Below, one piece after another: positions 1-6,635 of a stretch of 14,570 nt of DNA. Both the position numbers and the translations under genes were made by a program. Source of the DNA: an uncultured Collinsella sp. (GTDB taxonomy: Bacteria; Actinomycetota; Coriobacteriia; Coriobacteriales; Coriobacteriaceae); NCBI GenBank assembly GCA_937926755.1, contig CALBBA010000140.1:1-14570 (forward strand), given 5' to 3'. Every line of letters begins with the position of its first letter. Position 1 is the first letter of the stretch. The notes beneath the pieces are model-generated. The model saw only the letters and a list, made by a program, of their open reading frames with translations, did no database searches and was not told where the DNA came from.

Positions 1-481
1 CGGGCACGCCCGCGGCGTCCTCGTGCTCGCGCGAGCAAATCCACTCGGCGCTATAGACCGCTCCGCACGACTGACAAATGTTGCGATGGACCGATCCGTG
101 CAACTCAAACACGCGCTGCGAGCCCGCCATCTGATGCAAGCCGTCGATGTTTTGCGTCACCACGGCATCAAGCTTGCCGGCGCGCTCCAGCTCGGCAAGC
201 TTGGTGTGACAGCGGTTGGGCTTAGCGCTAAGCGCGATCATCTTGGTGCGGTAAAAGTCGAAGAACTCGGCCGGGTGTGCCTTGTAAAAGCTGTGCGAGA
301 GCATGGTCTCGGGCGGATAGGAAAACTGCTGGTGATACAGGCCGTCCACGCTGCGGAAATCGGGAATGCCGCTTGCCGTGGAAACGCCCGCGCCGCCAAA
401 GAACACCACGCGCTCGTGGGTATTGAACAGCTCCGCCAGCGCGGCGGAGGCCTGCTTGGGATCTGTTATCGCTTGCGTCAT
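1..481 (-). CDS. Sir2-family NAD-dependent protein deacylase (N-terminal part, cut by window edge)
   Basis: Sirtuins remove acyl groups from lysines using NAD+, giving nicotinamide and O-acyl-ADP-ribose, and act in the cytoplasm. About 160 residues are visible. The NAD-binding motif GAGVSTASGIPDFRS lies at about residues 30-44, TQNIDGLH at 109-116, and the catalytic histidine in ELHGS at 128. CxxC at 136-139 is the first half of the structural zinc site; the second half and the rest of the Rossmann domain lie beyond base 1. The ATG at 481 is chosen because GGAGGACAAAC sits directly upstream and the protein then starts about 25 residues before the NAD motif, as is usual. The gene is divergent from the exonuclease III gene with 135 bases between. 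The family call is firm; whether it prefers acetyl or longer acyl groups cannot be told. Confidence 0.94.
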   Translation of the reverse strand, partial: MTQAITDPKQASAALAELFNTHERVVFFGGAGVSTASGIPDFRSVDGLYHQQFSYPPETMLSHSFYKAHPAEFFDFYRTKMIALSAKPNRCHTKLAELERAGKLDAVVTQNIDGLHQMAGSQRVFELHGSVHRNICQSCGAVYSAEWICSREHEDAAGVP

Positions 482-526
482 GTTTGTCCTCCGTCCATGT
501 TGGTCGGGCAGCGTTGAGCGACGTCC

Positions 527-554
527 CAGCATGCGTCCTTTAAGTCAGCATGCG
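527..554. repeat. Direct repeat CAGCATGCG in the divergent sir2/exonuclease III spacer
   Basis: Two identical 9-mers CAGCATGCG start at 527 and 546, so they are 19 bases apart. Each contains the palindrome GCATGC. They lie in the 135-base spacer between two divergent genes, where an operator could act on both. No convincing -10 or -35 box was found there, so a regulatory role is only a guess. Confidence 0.3.
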
Positions 555-616
555 CGGAGCCCACCCCGCCCCTGTTGCGCTAATCTTAAGCCTGCCAACC
601 CCGTCGAAAGGACACC

Positions 617-1435
617 ATGCCTCAGACTTACACTTTCGCCTCGTGGAACGTCAACGGCCTGCGCGCCGTGCTCAAAAAGGACCCGAGCTTTATCCAGATC
701 GCGCAAGAACTCGACGTCGATATCCTGGCGCTGCAAGAGACCAAGCTGCAAGAAGGCCAGGTTGATATTGACCTGCCCGGCTATCACCAAACCTGGAGCT
801 ACGCCGAGCGTAAAGGCTATTCGGGCACTGCGGTCTTTAGCCGCCAGGAACCGCTGCGCGTGCTGCACGCCGACGCGCTGCTACCCTACGCCGGCGAGGG
901 CGAGGCGACCGTACTCGTCGCCCAAGCCGCAACCGAGGGCCGCGTCTGTGCGCTCGAGTTCGACAAGTTTTGGTTTGTGGATGTCTACACGCCCAACGCG
1001 CAAAACGAACTCGCGCGCATCGATGTGCGCATGGCCTGGGACGATGCCTACCGCGGCTTTTTGAGCGCGCTTGAGCGCGAGACCGGCAAGCCCGTCGTAA
1101 CTTGCGGCGACTTTAACGTGGCACACGAGGAGATCGACCTTAAGAACCCCAAGTCCAACCGCGGCAACGCCGGCTTTTCGGACGAAGAACGCGGCAAGTT
1201 TACCGAGCTGCTCAACGCCGGGTTTACCGATACCTGGCGCGCGGCAAACCCCGACGTCGAGGGCGTCTACAGCTGGTGGAGCTACCGCTTTAATGCCCGC
1301 AAGAACAACGCAGGCTGGCGCATCGACTACTTCCTGGTAAGCGACGCAATCGCCGACAACGTACGCGACACCGGTATCCGCGGCGACATCTTTGGCAGTG
1401 ACCACTGCCCCGTCACCCTCACGCTAGAGCTCTAG
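617..1435 (+). CDS. xth: Exodeoxyribonuclease III / AP endonuclease (ExoIII/Xth family)
   Basis: This Mg2+-dependent enzyme cleaves DNA 5' of abasic sites and removes 3'-blocking groups in base excision repair. The 272 residues form a single endonuclease/exonuclease/phosphatase domain of usual length. Visible active-site motifs are SWNVNGLRA (residues 9-17, metal-site Asn), ALQETK (38-43, metal-binding Glu41), VYTPNA (123-128, catalytic Tyr region), TCGDFNVAHEEIDL (162-175, Asp165 and Asn167), WRIDYFLVS (234-242) and GSDHCPV (260-266, the Asp-His pair). The ATG at 617 is preceded by GAAAGGA at 5-base spacing. The gene ends in a convergent arrangement with the ECF transporter operon, separated by two palindromic repeats. 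It is intact, with every hallmark residue present. Confidence 0.96.
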   Translation: MPQTYTFASWNVNGLRAVLKKDPSFIQIAQELDVDILALQETKLQEGQVDIDLPGYHQTWSYAERKGYSGTAVFSRQEPLRVLHADALLPYAGEGEATVLVAQAATEGRVCALEFDKFWFVDVYTPNAQNELARIDVRMAWDDAYRGFLSALERETGKPVVTCGDFNVAHEEIDLKNPKSNRGNAGFSDEERGKFTELLNAGFTDTWRAANPDVEGVYSWWSYRFNARKNNAGWRIDYFLVSDAIADNVRDTGIRGDIFGSDHCPVTLTLEL

Positions 1436-1450
1436 CCCCAAGTAATTCCT

Positions 1451-1490
1451 GGGGGACGGAGGAAAACAGATCATGTGACCCCTCTCCCCC
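1451..1490. repeat. Short imperfect inverted repeat with GGGAC...CCTCTCCCCC ends
   Basis: A G-rich left end (GGGGGACGGAGG, 1451-1462) faces a C-rich right end (CCCCTCTCCCCC, 1479-1490) across an AT-richer middle, giving an imperfect hairpin. It lies just after the exonuclease III stop codon in a convergent spacer. The right end, CCTCTCCCCC, recurs exactly at 8656-8665, where it also closes a larger palindromic unit that starts with GGGAC. This suggests a dispersed repeat family rather than an ordinary terminator; there is no T tract. Confidence 0.5.
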
Positions 1491-1497
1491 TATAAGC

Positions 1498-1558
1498 TGC
1501 GGTGGAATAGTTCCTGTTTGGGCAGCAAATAGCCAAAAACGAGAACTATTCCACCGCA
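1498..1558. repeat. Palindromic element with 16-bp perfect arms
   Basis: TGCGGTGGAATAGTTC (1498-1513) is exactly complementary to GAACTATTCCACCGCA (1543-1558). Weaker pairing continues inward (GTTTGGGC against GCCAAAAAC), leaving a small loop. It sits between the convergent ends of the exonuclease III gene and the ECF S-component gene, only 25 bases from the latter's stop codon. It could end transcription from both sides, but neither flank has a T tract. The length, symmetry and position look more like a mobile REP-type or MITE-type unit. Confidence 0.65.
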
Positions 1559-1583
1559 AGTTCGCGAGGAAACGCGAAATGCC

Positions 1584-2297
1584 TTACAGCCCGTATTTCA
1601 CGACGACACGGTTAATGCGACGGCACCAAGGCTTGTACAAGGCGGCCAAGAACACGCAGGTCGCAAAGCCGTGCGTAATATCGAACGGCACTGCCGTGGC
1701 AAGACGCGCCACGGCACCCGCCCAAGTAAGCGGCTGCACAAAACCGATGATGTCATACGCGTTGATCACGACGCCATACAGCAGGCCCGACGCAAAGCCA
1801 TACGCCAACAGCGCCGGCATTCGCACGGTTCCATCGGCGCGGTCAAACGCGCCCGCATGCGCCAGTGCGCCACCGATATAGCCCACCAGACCCCAGGCAT
1901 ACATCTGCCACGGCGTCCACATGCCCTGCCCAAAAAAGAAATTGCTGGTCAGCGCTGCCAACGCGCCGACCATAAAACCATTGCGACGGCCAAGTGTCGC
2001 ACCCGCGATAATGGCGATAGCGCTCACGGGCTTAAAATCGGGAATGGGCCCAAACAGGATGCGCCCCGCCGCGGCCAGCGCCGCCAGCACCAGCGTGGGC
2101 ATGATCTGGCGCAGGCCTGGACGTGATGTCTCATAGCCCGCAAAAAACAGTGCGAGCACGAGCGCCACTACAACCAGCATGGCAAGCGCCGCCTGCTCAA
2201 TGCCCGCCAGCAACGCCGCAGTCATCACCGCTGGCACCGCCAACAACAGCGGGATCTCCATTTTTGTGAGTAGGCGTGAGGCGCGATGATCCGTCAT
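1584..2297 (-). CDS. ECF transporter substrate-binding S component, substrate unknown
   Basis: S components are small membrane proteins that capture a vitamin or similar micronutrient and dock onto the EcfT-ATPase module for import. This one has 237 residues and about six hydrophobic segments. Notable stretches are GPIPDFKPVSAIAIIAGATL (83-102), where the start of a helix carries conserved polar residues, and SNFFFGQGMWTPWQMYAWGL (118-137), a motif I associate with an ECF S-component family. The basic C-terminus (KPWCRRINRVVVK) is likely cytoplasmic. I chose the ATG at 2297, four bases after the ATPase stop codon. The frame stays open to a TTG at 2330, but that would overlap the ATPase gene and lacks a better ribosome site. 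It is last in a tightly packed operon with its own EcfT and ATPase, so this is a dedicated transporter. No residue lets me name the substrate. Confidence 0.82.
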   Translation of the reverse strand: MTDHRASRLLTKMEIPLLLAVPAVMTAALLAGIEQAALAMLVVVALVLALFFAGYETSRPGLRQIMPTLVLAALAAAGRILFGPIPDFKPVSAIAIIAGATLGRRNGFMVGALAALTSNFFFGQGMWTPWQMYAWGLVGYIGGALAHAGAFDRADGTVRMPALLAYGFASGLLYGVVINAYDIIGFVQPLTWAGAVARLATAVPFDITHGFATCVFLAALYKPWCRRINRVVVKYGL

Positions 2298-2301
2298 CCC
2301 A

Positions 2302-3945
2302 TCACGCCCTATAAAACACGTTGTCGGCAAAGAAATCTGCCGGAGGCTCCATGCAGGCGATCTCGCCGTCGAACATCATGGCGACGTCGTCGGACACCTG
2401 CTCGGCAAAGTCTAAGTCGTGCGTGGCCATGATGACGGTACCGCCGGCGTTCGCATGGTCACGCAGGGCGCGGGCGATGATGCGGCGGCTGGCCAGGTCC
2501 AGACCCTTGGTAGGCTCATCGAGCAATAGCAGTTCGGGGCCGATTAGCAGTAGCTTTGCCAACGCAAGCAGTTGGCGCTGTCCGCCCGAAAGGTCATAGG
2601 GGTGGCGTTCCCCTAAGCCCGCGAGCCCCAGACTCACCGCACGCTCCCGCGCCATATCCTCGCCGTACCCGCAGGTCGAGGCCCATTCCATCAGCTCATC
2701 GCGAACCGTCTCGGCAACCAGCAATGCTTTGGGATTCTGAGGCAACAGCGCCGCCGAGGCCGCTCCGCGCACCATGCGGCCGCGCTGCAGCTTGGCGGTC
2801 TTCGCCAGCACCGAGAGCATCGTCGACTTACCGCATCCGTTGCCGCCCACGACCGCATGCACCGCACCGGCCGAAAACGCCACGTCGAGCCCGCGCAGCA
2901 CCCAACCGCCCGCGCGATCGTAGCGAAACCAGCCTTCCGACAGGGTGGTAGCCGACCCAGCGTGCATTTTTTGGAGTATTCTGCTTCCATCCGTGCGCGG
3001 AAAGGCTTCCGAGCCGTTCTCGAGCGACGTTTGCGCCACAAATTCGGACGATTTGTCCAATTCCGAACTTTTTTTCGCGCTCGATACGTCCCCGGGCGGC
3101 TCCAGAGAGTCCAAATTGTCCTCACGCCTGCTGAATACTCCGTTTTTTGCACATCGGATGGCACCCCACCCCAACATGTCATCGGAAAACAGCGATTCTC
3201 GGCGTCCCAAAGAAGCCATATCTGCCACCTCGCGCACGCGACCGTCCTCAATCCGGTACGCACACGTCGCGTATTCGAGCATTGGGCGCGGCTGATGCGT
3301 AGCCACAACAACCGTGCAGCCCAGCTCACGGTTCACGCGAAACAGCGCGTGCAGAAAATTCTTCTCGGCAACGGGATCGAGCTGAGACGTGGGCTCGTCG
3401 AGCAGCAGCACGCACGGGCGTAGCGTCAGAACGGCCGCCAACGACAGCAACTGTTTGCGACCGCCCGAAAGCGTGTCAGTATCGCGGTGAAGCCAATCTT
3501 CCAGTCCAAAGAAATAGCTGGTCTCAGCTACGCGACGGCGCATCTCGTCGCGCGACACACCCAGATTCTCTAGGCCAAACGCCATCTCGTGCCACACGGT
3601 CTCGCACACGATCTGGTTCTCGGGATCCTGGAACACATAACCCACGCGCTCCGCCGATGCCCGCACGTCCATGTCGGCGACGGGCTCGCCCAGCACGCGC
3701 AGCTCGCCGGAGCGCGTACCCGCCGGAGCGATCTCGGGCTTGAGCAGCGACAGCAGCGTCGATTTGCCCGACCCGGTACCGCCAACAAGCAGCGCAAACG
3801 CACCTTGGGAAACACGCCAATCAAGTCCCTCGAGCACCGGTGCCTCGGCCCCGGGATAGGCAAAACTAAGGCCTCGCACCTCAATCGCCGGCGCGGCCGA
3901 GCCATATGCCACACCCGCCGCCGAGCTCCTATCAAACCGAGCCAT
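2302..3945 (-). CDS. Fused double ATPase of an ECF transporter (CbiO/EcfA-EcfA' in one chain)
   Basis: This protein provides both ATP-binding domains that drive the ECF importer. In its 547 residues, domain 1 has Walker A GGTGSGKST (55-63), Q-loop FQDPENQ (105-111), signature LSGGRKQ (159-165), Walker B VLLLDEPTSQLDP (179-191) and H-loop ATHQ (215-218). Domain 2 has Walker A GGNGCGKST (367-375), Q-loop LPQNP (401-405), signature LSGGQRQ (452-458), Walker B LLLLDEPTKGLD (472-483) and H-loop ATHD (507-510). All catalytic motifs are intact in both halves. The linker, about residues 265-329, is Ser/Glu/Lys-rich, looks disordered, and coincides with a palindromic DNA element at 2962-3152. The ATG at 3945 shares one base with the ecfT stop codon, implying translational coupling; the stop lies four bases before the S-component ATG. 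Fused ATPases are known in some ECF systems, often in actinobacteria. Confidence 0.93.
   Translation of the reverse strand: MARFDRSSAAGVAYGSAAPAIEVRGLSFAYPGAEAPVLEGLDWRVSQGAFALLVGGTGSGKSTLLSLLKPEIAPAGTRSGELRVLGEPVADMDVRASAERVGYVFQDPENQIVCETVWHEMAFGLENLGVSRDEMRRRVAETSYFFGLEDWLHRDTDTLSGGRKQLLSLAAVLTLRPCVLLLDEPTSQLDPVAEKNFLHALFRVNRELGCTVVVATHQPRPMLEYATCAYRIEDGRVREVADMASLGRRESLFSDDMLGWGAIRCAKNGVFSRREDNLDSLEPPGDVSSAKKSSELDKSSEFVAQTSLENGSEAFPRTDGSRILQKMHAGSATTLSEGWFRYDRAGGWVLRGLDVAFSAGAVHAVVGGNGCGKSTMLSVLAKTAKLQRGRMVRGAASAALLPQNPKALLVAETVRDELMEWASTCGYGEDMARERAVSLGLAGLGERHPYDLSGGQRQLLALAKLLLIGPELLLLDEPTKGLDLASRRIIARALRDHANAGGTVIMATHDLDFAEQVSDDVAMMFDGEIACMEPPADFFADNVFYRA
2962..3152. repeat. About 190-bp palindromic element inside the double ATPase gene
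   Basis: The left end (2962-2984, GTGCA...GGAGTATTC.GC) and right end (3130-3152, GC.GAATACTCC...TGCAC) are inverted copies, 16 of 23 bases matching. Further nested complementary pairs share nearly the same centre near 3055: GAGCCG 3011-3016 with CGGCTC 3097-3102, TCGAGCG 3020-3026 with CGCTCGA 3078-3084, and TTCGGA 3043-3048 with TCCGAA 3062-3067. The whole unit can therefore fold into one long hairpin. It is translated in frame as the ATPase linker, residues about 265-329. The tract includes runs of A/T and codons such as AGA and ATA that are unusual for the surrounding gene. No clear target-site duplication was found. Confidence 0.7.
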
Positions 3946-4838
3946 CAGCCAAACCTCTTCTCATCAATCGCATGCAACGCACAAGGCAGCACCATCCAGG
4001 CAGCGTACACGACATAGCCCGGCCACGGCGCCGGCACCGAGAGCTGCGGATAAAACGAATACTGCGTCGTCGCGGTCCACGCCACTGCCGCCGTGGCCAC
4101 GCCAAACAACGCAAGCCCAACCAGCGCGGCAACGTCGCTGCGCCCCAGTCGATACCGCGCATACGTCGTACGACGCGTCGCGGCACCCCACCCGCGCGAG
4201 CGCATCGCGTCCGCGCACTCCAGCGAATCTTCCATGCCCCAGCCCATCAACACACTCGATGCCCGCAAGCGCGAACGCACGGGGTCGGCCGGCGCGCGGC
4301 CCGGCACATCAATCGCATCCTGCACCGCCAACACCGTACGACCACGGCGCAAAAACTGCGGGATAAGCCTCATGCACATCGAGATCATGAGCGCAATCAC
4401 CGGTGCGGCATTGCCCAGCAGCGCGAGCACCTTGTCGTATTCGAGCATCGACGCCGCCGCCTCAAACCACAGTATGCTCGCCACAAACAGCCCGCCCATG
4501 CACAGGCCGTATACCATGCTCTCCAGATACACCGCGCGCATGCCAATACGGAACAGCTCCGTCGAGCCCGAGGCGCTAAACAGCGGATTGAGCACCGCGA
4601 CGATCAAAATCACCGGCAGCTGCCAGCGAAGTGCGCCCAGCGTGCGGGCAGCCCCACGCGTCGCAAATCCATACGCCAACCCGCCCGCAAGTGACAGCGC
4701 AATCAGCACCGGCTGCATCGAGAACATGGTGAGCCCCAGCGTCAGCACTATATAGAGTGCCGGCACCGCCGGATGCGACATCGAGAACGCCGCGACGGGC
4801 TCGCCGCCAAACTCCTCTCGTATGTTGTCCACGGGCAC
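3945..4838 (-). CDS. ecfT: ECF transporter transmembrane T component (EcfT/CbiQ family)
   Basis: EcfT is the membrane scaffold that links the S component to the ATPases. From the GTG at 4838 it has 297 residues: hydrophobic segments at about 26-58, 72-85, 105-130, 142-160, 235-255 and 272-290, and a charged cytoplasmic region in between. That region carries DAMRSRGWG (210-218), which fits the conserved Ala-Arg-Gly coupling motif of EcfT that meets the ATPases. The frame is open up to a GTG at 5003, which would add 55 residues. I prefer 4838 because GAGGGG lies six bases upstream, the SMSHPAVPALY stretch then sits near the N-terminus as usual, and a good minus-strand promoter (4999-4972) overlaps the upstream extension. 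An ATG at 4781 is also possible. It is first in the operon and divergent from glmU; its stop codon shares one base with the ATPase start. Confidence 0.9.
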   Translation of the reverse strand: MPVDNIREEFGGEPVAAFSMSHPAVPALYIVLTLGLTMFSMQPVLIALSLAGGLAYGFATRGAARTLGALRWQLPVILIVAVLNPLFSASGSTELFRIGMRAVYLESMVYGLCMGGLFVASILWFEAAASMLEYDKVLALLGNAAPVIALMISMCMRLIPQFLRRGRTVLAVQDAIDVPGRAPADPVRSRLRASSVLMGWGMEDSLECADAMRSRGWGAATRRTTYARYRLGRSDVAALVGLALFGVATAAVAWTATTQYSFYPQLSVPAPWPGYVVYAAWMVLPCALHAIDEKRFG

Positions 4839-4971
4839 CCCCGTCCCCTCGCTCAAACAACAGCTCCGCAGCACCGCCAACGCCGCACGCACGCAGTGCA
4901 AACGCCACGCCGGCGGCGCAAGCCTCAACCGCCGCAAACCAATCGTTACGCGCTCGTCATATGCCTGCGGT

Positions 4972-4999
4972 ATCATATTGCGCCGTGTATCGTTTCCAA
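4972..4999 (-). promoter_or_regulatory. Candidate ecfT promoter, overlapping the glmU promoter region
   Basis: On the minus strand, TTGGAA (4999-4994) and TATGAT (4977-4972) are separated by 16 bases, a reasonable match to the housekeeping sigma factor consensus. The plus strand of the same stretch reads TATCAT at 4971-4976, a possible -10 for glmU with a leader of about 50 bases, although I see no good -35 for it. TATAAC at 5011-5016 looks too close to the glmU ribosome site to serve as its -10. Confidence 0.45.
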
Positions 5000-5031
5000 A
5001 CACACGTCTCTATAACGTAACAGGAGATCAC

Positions 5032-6444
5032 ATGGACGCAACCGCAATTATCCTCGCTGCCGGCGAGGGCACCCGCATGAAGTCGAACCACTGCAAGGTT
5101 TCGCACAAGATCCTGGGCAAGCCCATGGTCCAGTGGATCGTCGACGCCACCATCAAGGCCGGCTGCAGCCGCGTCGTGGTCGTCATCGGCAGCCACGCCG
5201 ACGAGATGCGCGCCCTCATCGACGGCGCCTACGCCAGCAGCGCCACCAAGGTCGAGTGCGTCGAGCAGACCGAGCGCCTGGGCACCGGTCACGCCGTGAA
5301 GGTCGCGCTCGAGGCCTGCGGCATCACGCAAGGCCCCGTCGTCGTGCTCAACGGCGACCTGCCGCTCATCACCGCCGACACCGTCGCCAAGTTCGCGCAA
5401 ACCGTCGCCACCGGCGAGCTCGCCTGCACCGTCATGACCATGACCCCGCCCGACCCCTTCGGCTACGGCCGCATCAAGCTGGGCGCCGATGGTCAGATCG
5501 AGCGTATCATCGAGCAGAAGGACTGCACGCCCGAGCAGGCCGCCACGTTGCTCGAGTGCAACGCCGGCTGCTACGCCTTTGACGGCGCGCAGCTCGCCGC
5601 CCACATTAACGAGATCGGCAACGACAACGCGCAGTCCGAGTACTACCTGCCCGACATGCTCGAAATCCTCAAGGGTCACGGCCAGGCGGTCTCCATCTTC
5701 CACTGCGATGACTACCGCGACGGCCTGGGCGTCAACAGCCGCATTCAGCTCGCGCAGCTCACCGCCATCGCGCGCGACCGCATCAACGAGCACTGGATGG
5801 CCGAGGGCGTCACGTTCATCGATCCCACGCAGGCCTGGATCGGCCCCGATGCCGTCATCGGCCGCGACACCATCGTGTGGCCGCAGACGCACCTGATCGG
5901 CCACGTCACCGTGGGCGAGGAGTGCCAGCTTGGCCCCAACAGCCGCCTCACCGACACCACCGTCGGCAGCGGCTGCGTCATCGATGAGACCATCGCCATC
6001 GAGGCCGTCATCGAGAACGGCGTCGACTGCGGCCCGCGCGCCTACCTGCGCCCGGGCACCCACATGCTCGACGGATCTAAGGCCGGAACGCACGTGGAGA
6101 TCAAGAAGTCCACGATCGGCGAGGGCTCCAAGGTGCCGCACCTGTCCTACATCGGCGACACCACCATGGGCTCCGGCGTCAACGTGGGCGCGGGCTCCAT
6201 CACCTGCAACTACGACGGCGTGCACAAGCACAAGACCGTCATCGGCAAGGACGCCTTCATCGGTTCCGACACCATGATGGTCGCGCCTGCCCAGATCGGC
6301 GACGGCGCGCTCGTGGCCGCCGGCTCCGTCATCACCGAGCCGGTCCCGGCCGACGCACTTGGCCTGGGTCGTGCCCGCCAGGTAAACATTGAGGGCTGGG
6401 CCGCCGATTACCGCCGCCGTCTGCACGAGGACGACGAGGTATAA
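5032..6444 (+). CDS. glmU: Bifunctional GlmU: GlcNAc-1-phosphate uridyltransferase / glucosamine-1-phosphate acetyltransferase
   Basis: GlmU acetylates glucosamine-1-phosphate and then couples it to UTP, giving UDP-GlcNAc for peptidoglycan. Its 470 residues match the family. The N-terminal nucleotidyltransferase domain shows ILAAGEGTRMK (7-17), QTERLGTGHAV (79-89), LNGDLPLI (106-113) and GYGRI (144-148). From about residue 265 hexapeptide repeats form the left-handed beta-helix acetyltransferase domain, with YLRPGTHM (338-345), VPHLSYIGD (368-376, catalytic His370) and ITCNYDGVHKHKT (390-402). The ATG at 5032 follows AGGAGA (5022-5027) and places the pyrophosphorylase motif at its usual distance. 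The frame is open further upstream, but that part has no family features and overlaps ecfT on the other strand. Codon use is strongly biased to C-ending codons, as in highly expressed genes. A terminator follows, before prs. Confidence 0.98.
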   Translation: MDATAIILAAGEGTRMKSNHCKVSHKILGKPMVQWIVDATIKAGCSRVVVVIGSHADEMRALIDGAYASSATKVECVEQTERLGTGHAVKVALEACGITQGPVVVLNGDLPLITADTVAKFAQTVATGELACTVMTMTPPDPFGYGRIKLGADGQIERIIEQKDCTPEQAATLLECNAGCYAFDGAQLAAHINEIGNDNAQSEYYLPDMLEILKGHGQAVSIFHCDDYRDGLGVNSRIQLAQLTAIARDRINEHWMAEGVTFIDPTQAWIGPDAVIGRDTIVWPQTHLIGHVTVGEECQLGPNSRLTDTTVGSGCVIDETIAIEAVIENGVDCGPRAYLRPGTHMLDGSKAGTHVEIKKSTIGEGSKVPHLSYIGDTTMGSGVNVGAGSITCNYDGVHKHKTVIGKDAFIGSDTMMVAPAQIGDGALVAAGSVITEPVPADALGLGRARQVNIEGWAADYRRRLHEDDEV

Positions 6445-6461
6445 CGTTTTACCAAGCATCT

Positions 6462-6495
6462 AAGGAGCTGTTCCCATGGGGACGGCTCCTTTTTC
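6462..6495 (+). terminator. Rho-independent terminator after glmU
   Basis: AAGGAGCTGTTCCC (6462-6475) pairs with GGGGACGGCTCCTT (6478-6491), using G-U wobbles, and a T-rich tract follows (TTTTTC). It starts 17 bases after the glmU stop codon. It suggests that prs is at least partly transcribed from its own promoter. Confidence 0.85.
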
Positions 6496-6585
6496 TATGC
6501 TGACCTGCGCGACCGGATGAGTGGTCGGTTCGTGTCCGTTGACGGTAAAGACGTTATCAAGACCCGATTAACCCCGTCGCGCGGT

Positions 6586-6591
6586 TACAAT
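6586..6591 (+). promoter_or_regulatory. Possible -10 box for prs
   Basis: TACAAT lies 44 bases upstream of the prs ATG, after the glmU terminator. No good -35 box is found at 16-18 bases; TTGACG at 6539-6544 is a strong-looking hexamer but too far away. The assignment is tentative and based on sequence and position only. Confidence 0.35.
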
Positions 6592-6635
6592 GCAACAAGG
6601 CATCTATATGGCATTCGATATAAAGGAGAAGGGTA

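Noticed and set aside
2297..2330. Start of the S component at TTG 2330
   Set aside because: It would overlap the ATPase gene end and uses a rare start; the ATG at 2297 fits the tight operon spacing better.
4838..5003. Riboswitch upstream of the ECF operon
   Set aside because: I looked for B12, TPP and FMN consensus boxes on the minus strand and saw none; only generic GC-rich hairpins are present.
4822..5031. N-terminal extension of glmU by 70 codons
   Set aside because: The extension lacks family similarity, precedes the canonical AAGEGTRMK start region, and AGGAGA marks the ATG at 5032.
4957..6459. 500-residue open frame on the minus strand opposite glmU
   Set aside because: Its product is a Val/Asp/Gly/Ala/Leu-rich string with no domain, which is what the complement of C-ending codons gives. 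glmU on the plus strand has complete motifs and a ribosome site.
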